DNA of 7,287 bases. Source: Prevotellaceae bacterium UBA1726. GTDB lineage: Bacteria > Bacteroidota > Bacteroidia > Bacteroidales > Bacteroidaceae. Each line of letters starts with the position of its first letter. The first letter of the stretch is position 1. The translations under genes were made by a program, and so were the position numbers. The notes beneath the pieces were generated by a model. That model saw nothing but the letters and a program-made list of their open reading frames with translations. It was not told the origin of the DNA and searched no databases. Location of the stretch: contig DCIM01000031.1 in the NCBI GenBank assembly GCA_002316005.1, positions 1-7,287 on the forward strand, given 5' to 3'. Of this stretch, positions 5,953 through 7,287 are shown one piece after another.

Positions 5953-6330
5953 ATGAACGAAAACGAATTGTCTAAGGTTGTCTATGACTTGTGCATCAAG
6001 ATTCATACCGCATTAGGTCCGGGACTTTTGGAAAGTGCCTATGAAGACTGTCTCGAATATGAATTCAAAAAACTGGGAATTCCAATTCAAAGACAGGTTA
6101 TGGTGCCTCTCGTATATGATCAGCAATTGCTGGGTGATGATTTTAGGGCTGATATGATTGTTGATAATAAGGTGATTCTTGAATTGAAAGCAGTCACGTC
6201 ATTAGATCCGATTTGTTTCTCTCAGTTGAAAACATATCTCAAAATTACAGGTCTCAAACTTGGAATGCTAATCAACTTTGGTGAAGATAGAGTAGTAAAA
6301 GGCATTCATCGAGTTGTAAACGGTCTTTAG
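5953..6330 (+). CDS. GxxExxY protein (PD-(D/E)XK nuclease-like fold)
   Basis: This 125-residue protein belongs to the GxxExxY family (PDDEXK_3), whose role is not established. The naming motif is GLLESAY (24-30) after the usual IHTALGPG. The nuclease-like core is visible as FRADMIV (64-70) with Asp67 and VILELKAV (74-81) with Glu77 and Lys79, followed by QLKTYL (91-96) with conserved Gln91 and Tyr95. All expected acidic and lysine residues are present, so the metal site looks intact, but nuclease activity is only inferred from the fold. Length is normal for the family. The ATG at 5953 is the only start: the frame is closed by TGA at 5923 and has no ATG or GTG between. Codon use (AGG, AGA, TTA, GGG) differs from the GH31 gene, and flanking inverted repeats suggest independent arrival. 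It precedes a probable surface-polysaccharide gene. Confidence 0.92.
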   Translation: MNENELSKVVYDLCIKIHTALGPGLLESAYEDCLEYEFKKLGIPIQRQVMVPLVYDQQLLGDDFRADMIVDNKVILELKAVTSLDPICFSQLKTYLKITGLKLGMLINFGEDRVVKGIHRVVNGL

Positions 6331-6359
6331 TTTCTTAATTCAAGATTCCTTTTCTAAAA

Positions 6360-6383
6360 CCTTGCGTTCTTTGCTTCCTTGCG
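6360..6383 (-). repeat. GCAAAG-unit repeat, right (inverted) copy
   Basis: On the minus strand this reads CGCAAGG, AAGCAAAG, AACGCAAGG. It has the same three-unit layout as the left copy, with 20 of 24 positions identical and four substitutions. It lies 29 bp after the GxxExxY stop. Together the copies bracket about 460 bp as an inverted pair. Confidence 0.75.
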
Positions 6384-6420
6384 AAATAATGCTTACGACC
6401 GTAGGGCGTTTGGTATTGAG

Positions 6421-6455
6421 AATTAAAAATGTAAGTTTACTTATAATTTTGAATT
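6421..6455 (+). other. Imperfect AT-rich hairpin
   Basis: TAAGT (6432-6436) pairs with ACTTA (6439-6443) around a two-base loop. The stem extends outward through AAAA/TTTT and AATT/AATT with one mismatch and a bulged G at 6451. No T-run follows. It overlaps the TAATTTTG box, so it may be a regulatory site or a weak bidirectional stop signal. Confidence 0.3.
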
Positions 6456-6501
6456 AGAAAAGACCCAAATAGAACTCCAAGAGTTCAAAGCATAATCTTT
6501 G
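6444..6501 (+). promoter_or_regulatory. Candidate promoter boxes of the sugar phosphotransferase gene
   Basis: TAATTTTG (6444-6451) matches TAnnTTTG exactly but lacks a TTTG at the right distance upstream. TAATCTTTG (6493-6501) has one extra base between TA and TTTG and is set in the inverted repeat CAAAG/CTTTG (6486-6490 and 6497-6501). Either could start a transcript for the gene at 6536; neither is a complete promoter. Confidence 0.3.
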
Positions 6502-6535
6502 CGTTGAGATAAAATAATAATTTAAACATCAGATT

Positions 6536-7287
6536 ATGATAAAGTATCGTGAATCTGCCGATGTCAGCATAAGAGTGGCATTGTTGATAGGCGAGCTGTT
6601 CGTTGTCAATATTCTGTTGGCAATTGTTCTTTCGTCGTATTTCTATAGCGAGGGCGACATTCTTCCTCACTATAAGCGTGTGATGGTGCTTCTCAGTGTC
6701 ATCTATGCGTTCTGCAACTTCCATTCAGGAGTTGTACTTCATCAGCGAATTGTCTCTGGCGAGGAGATTTTCTTGCGTGTAATGCAGAACAACCTATGGT
6801 TTATTGCAGTTTCATTCTTTGTACTCTGGACTCTCCACTGGCCACTGATGTCGGTGAAGTTCCTCCTGCCATTCTATCTCGGAACCATTATTTTCACAAC
6901 ACTTTATCGTTATATCATACGCCAGTACATAAAGGCCTATCGTTCCAAATCCCGTCATCATCGCAAAGTAGTTTTCGTTGGTCCAACAAATACTATCTAT
7001 AAGTTTTTCAACCAGATGGCAATTGATCCAACCTGGGGCTATGATGTTCTTGGTTATTTTGCAGATGAGGAGAATGAACACGCAAGCAATCGCGCTCAAT
7101 ATCTTGGTAAACCAGAAGATGTGATTTCATATATTGATGAAAACTCGCAGGATATTGATGAACTGTATTGTACTCTCTCAAACGATCGCAACGATTTCAT
7201 CAATGTTCTCTTGCCTTATTGCGAGAACCATATCATTCGTTTCTTGAGTATTCCTACGAACTTCAACTATACCAAACGAACAATGTC
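6536..7287 (+). CDS. Polyprenyl-phosphate sugar phosphotransferase (WcaJ/UndPP-glucose phosphotransferase family), N-terminal part
   Basis: The first 250 codons are present, with no stop before the right edge; full-length members are about 460 residues. Four hydrophobic segments are visible at about 13-37, 47-66, 86-103 and 108-127, followed by a basic stretch (KAYRSKSRHHRK, 133-144). Then comes a Rossmann-like soluble domain starting KVVFVGP (144-150), with GYDVLGYFADEE (168-179), YLGKPEDVISYI (189-200) and DIDELYCTLS (206-215). This order is that of the initiating enzymes that transfer a sugar-1-phosphate from a nucleotide sugar to undecaprenyl phosphate in the inner membrane. The catalytic C-terminal domain lies beyond the window, so activity and sugar cannot be judged. 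The ATG at 6536 is the first in frame and gives a normal N-terminus. The gene probably begins a capsule or exopolysaccharide cluster. Confidence 0.85.
   Translation, partial: MIKYRESADVSIRVALLIGELFVVNILLAIVLSSYFYSEGDILPHYKRVMVLLSVIYAFCNFHSGVVLHQRIVSGEEIFLRVMQNNLWFIAVSFFVLWTLHWPLMSVKFLLPFYLGTIIFTTLYRYIIRQYIKAYRSKSRHHRKVVFVGPTNTIYKFFNQMAIDPTWGYDVLGYFADEENEHASNRAQYLGKPEDVISYIDENSQDIDELYCTLSNDRNDFINVLLPYCENHIIRFLSIPTNFNYTKRTM

Larger units (their letters stand above)
6331..6535 (+). other. Spacer between the GxxExxY gene and the sugar phosphotransferase
   Basis: No gene is seen. It holds the right-hand repeat (6360-6383), a small stem ACG-CC/GG-CGT at 6395-6409 with one mismatch and loop GTA, and an imperfect AT-rich hairpin at 6421-6455. 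Promoter-like boxes are at 6444-6451 and 6493-6501. No clear T-tailed terminator follows the GxxExxY gene, so readthrough into the next gene is possible. Confidence 0.5.

Noticed and set aside
5569..6535. Insertion sequence
   Set aside because: No transposase is present and the repeats are short and internally repetitive; an IS cannot be claimed, although the gene is bracketed by inverted repeats.
6485..6724. 79-codon minus-strand frame over the phosphotransferase start
   Set aside because: It lies opposite the first membrane helices of a coding region with family-like order, and its product looks random.

Overview
The window looks like a chromosomal piece from a Bacteroidales bacterium, most like Prevotella or a close relative. 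Three things point there. The gene set is typical of the group (a DUF4494 protein, YggS, a DUF4250 protein, GxxExxY). Promoters fit the Bacteroidetes form TTTG / TAnnTTTG. Shine-Dalgarno sequences are lacking and A-rich stretches precede the start codons. No RNA gene, CRISPR array, transposase or integrase was seen.

Region 1 (1-1297, minus strand) holds a class I/II PLP-dependent aminotransferase. Just behind it is the first 28 codons of a GTG-started gene that reads like the N-terminus of a LolC/LolE/FtsX-type ABC transporter permease and runs off the left edge. Region 2 (1298-1580) is a 282-bp divergent spacer with one candidate promoter in each direction and a small hairpin in the rightward leader.

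Region 3 (1581-5626, plus strand) looks like one operon with gaps of 5-16 bp: DUF4494 protein, YggS (PLP homeostasis), DUF4250 protein, an unrecognised 80-residue protein, and a secreted GH31 alpha-xylosidase/alpha-glucosidase-like enzyme. A strong intrinsic terminator closes it at 5594-5626. The joining of housekeeping and unknown small proteins to a periplasmic glycosidase is unexplained.

Region 4 (5627-6535) is AT-rich. It has a promoter-like box, a run of small hairpins over about 230 bp, and a compact GxxExxY gene (PD-(D/E)XK nuclease-like fold). A 24-bp sequence built from CGCAAAG-type units abuts this gene's start. An inverted, 20/24 identical copy lies 29 bp after its stop. This inverted-repeat-bracketed gene is the most unusual structure in the window and looks like an inserted unit.

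Region 5 (6536-7287) is the start of a polyprenyl-phosphate sugar phosphotransferase (four membrane helices plus a Rossmann-like domain), cut by the right edge. It probably opens a capsule or exopolysaccharide locus outside the window.
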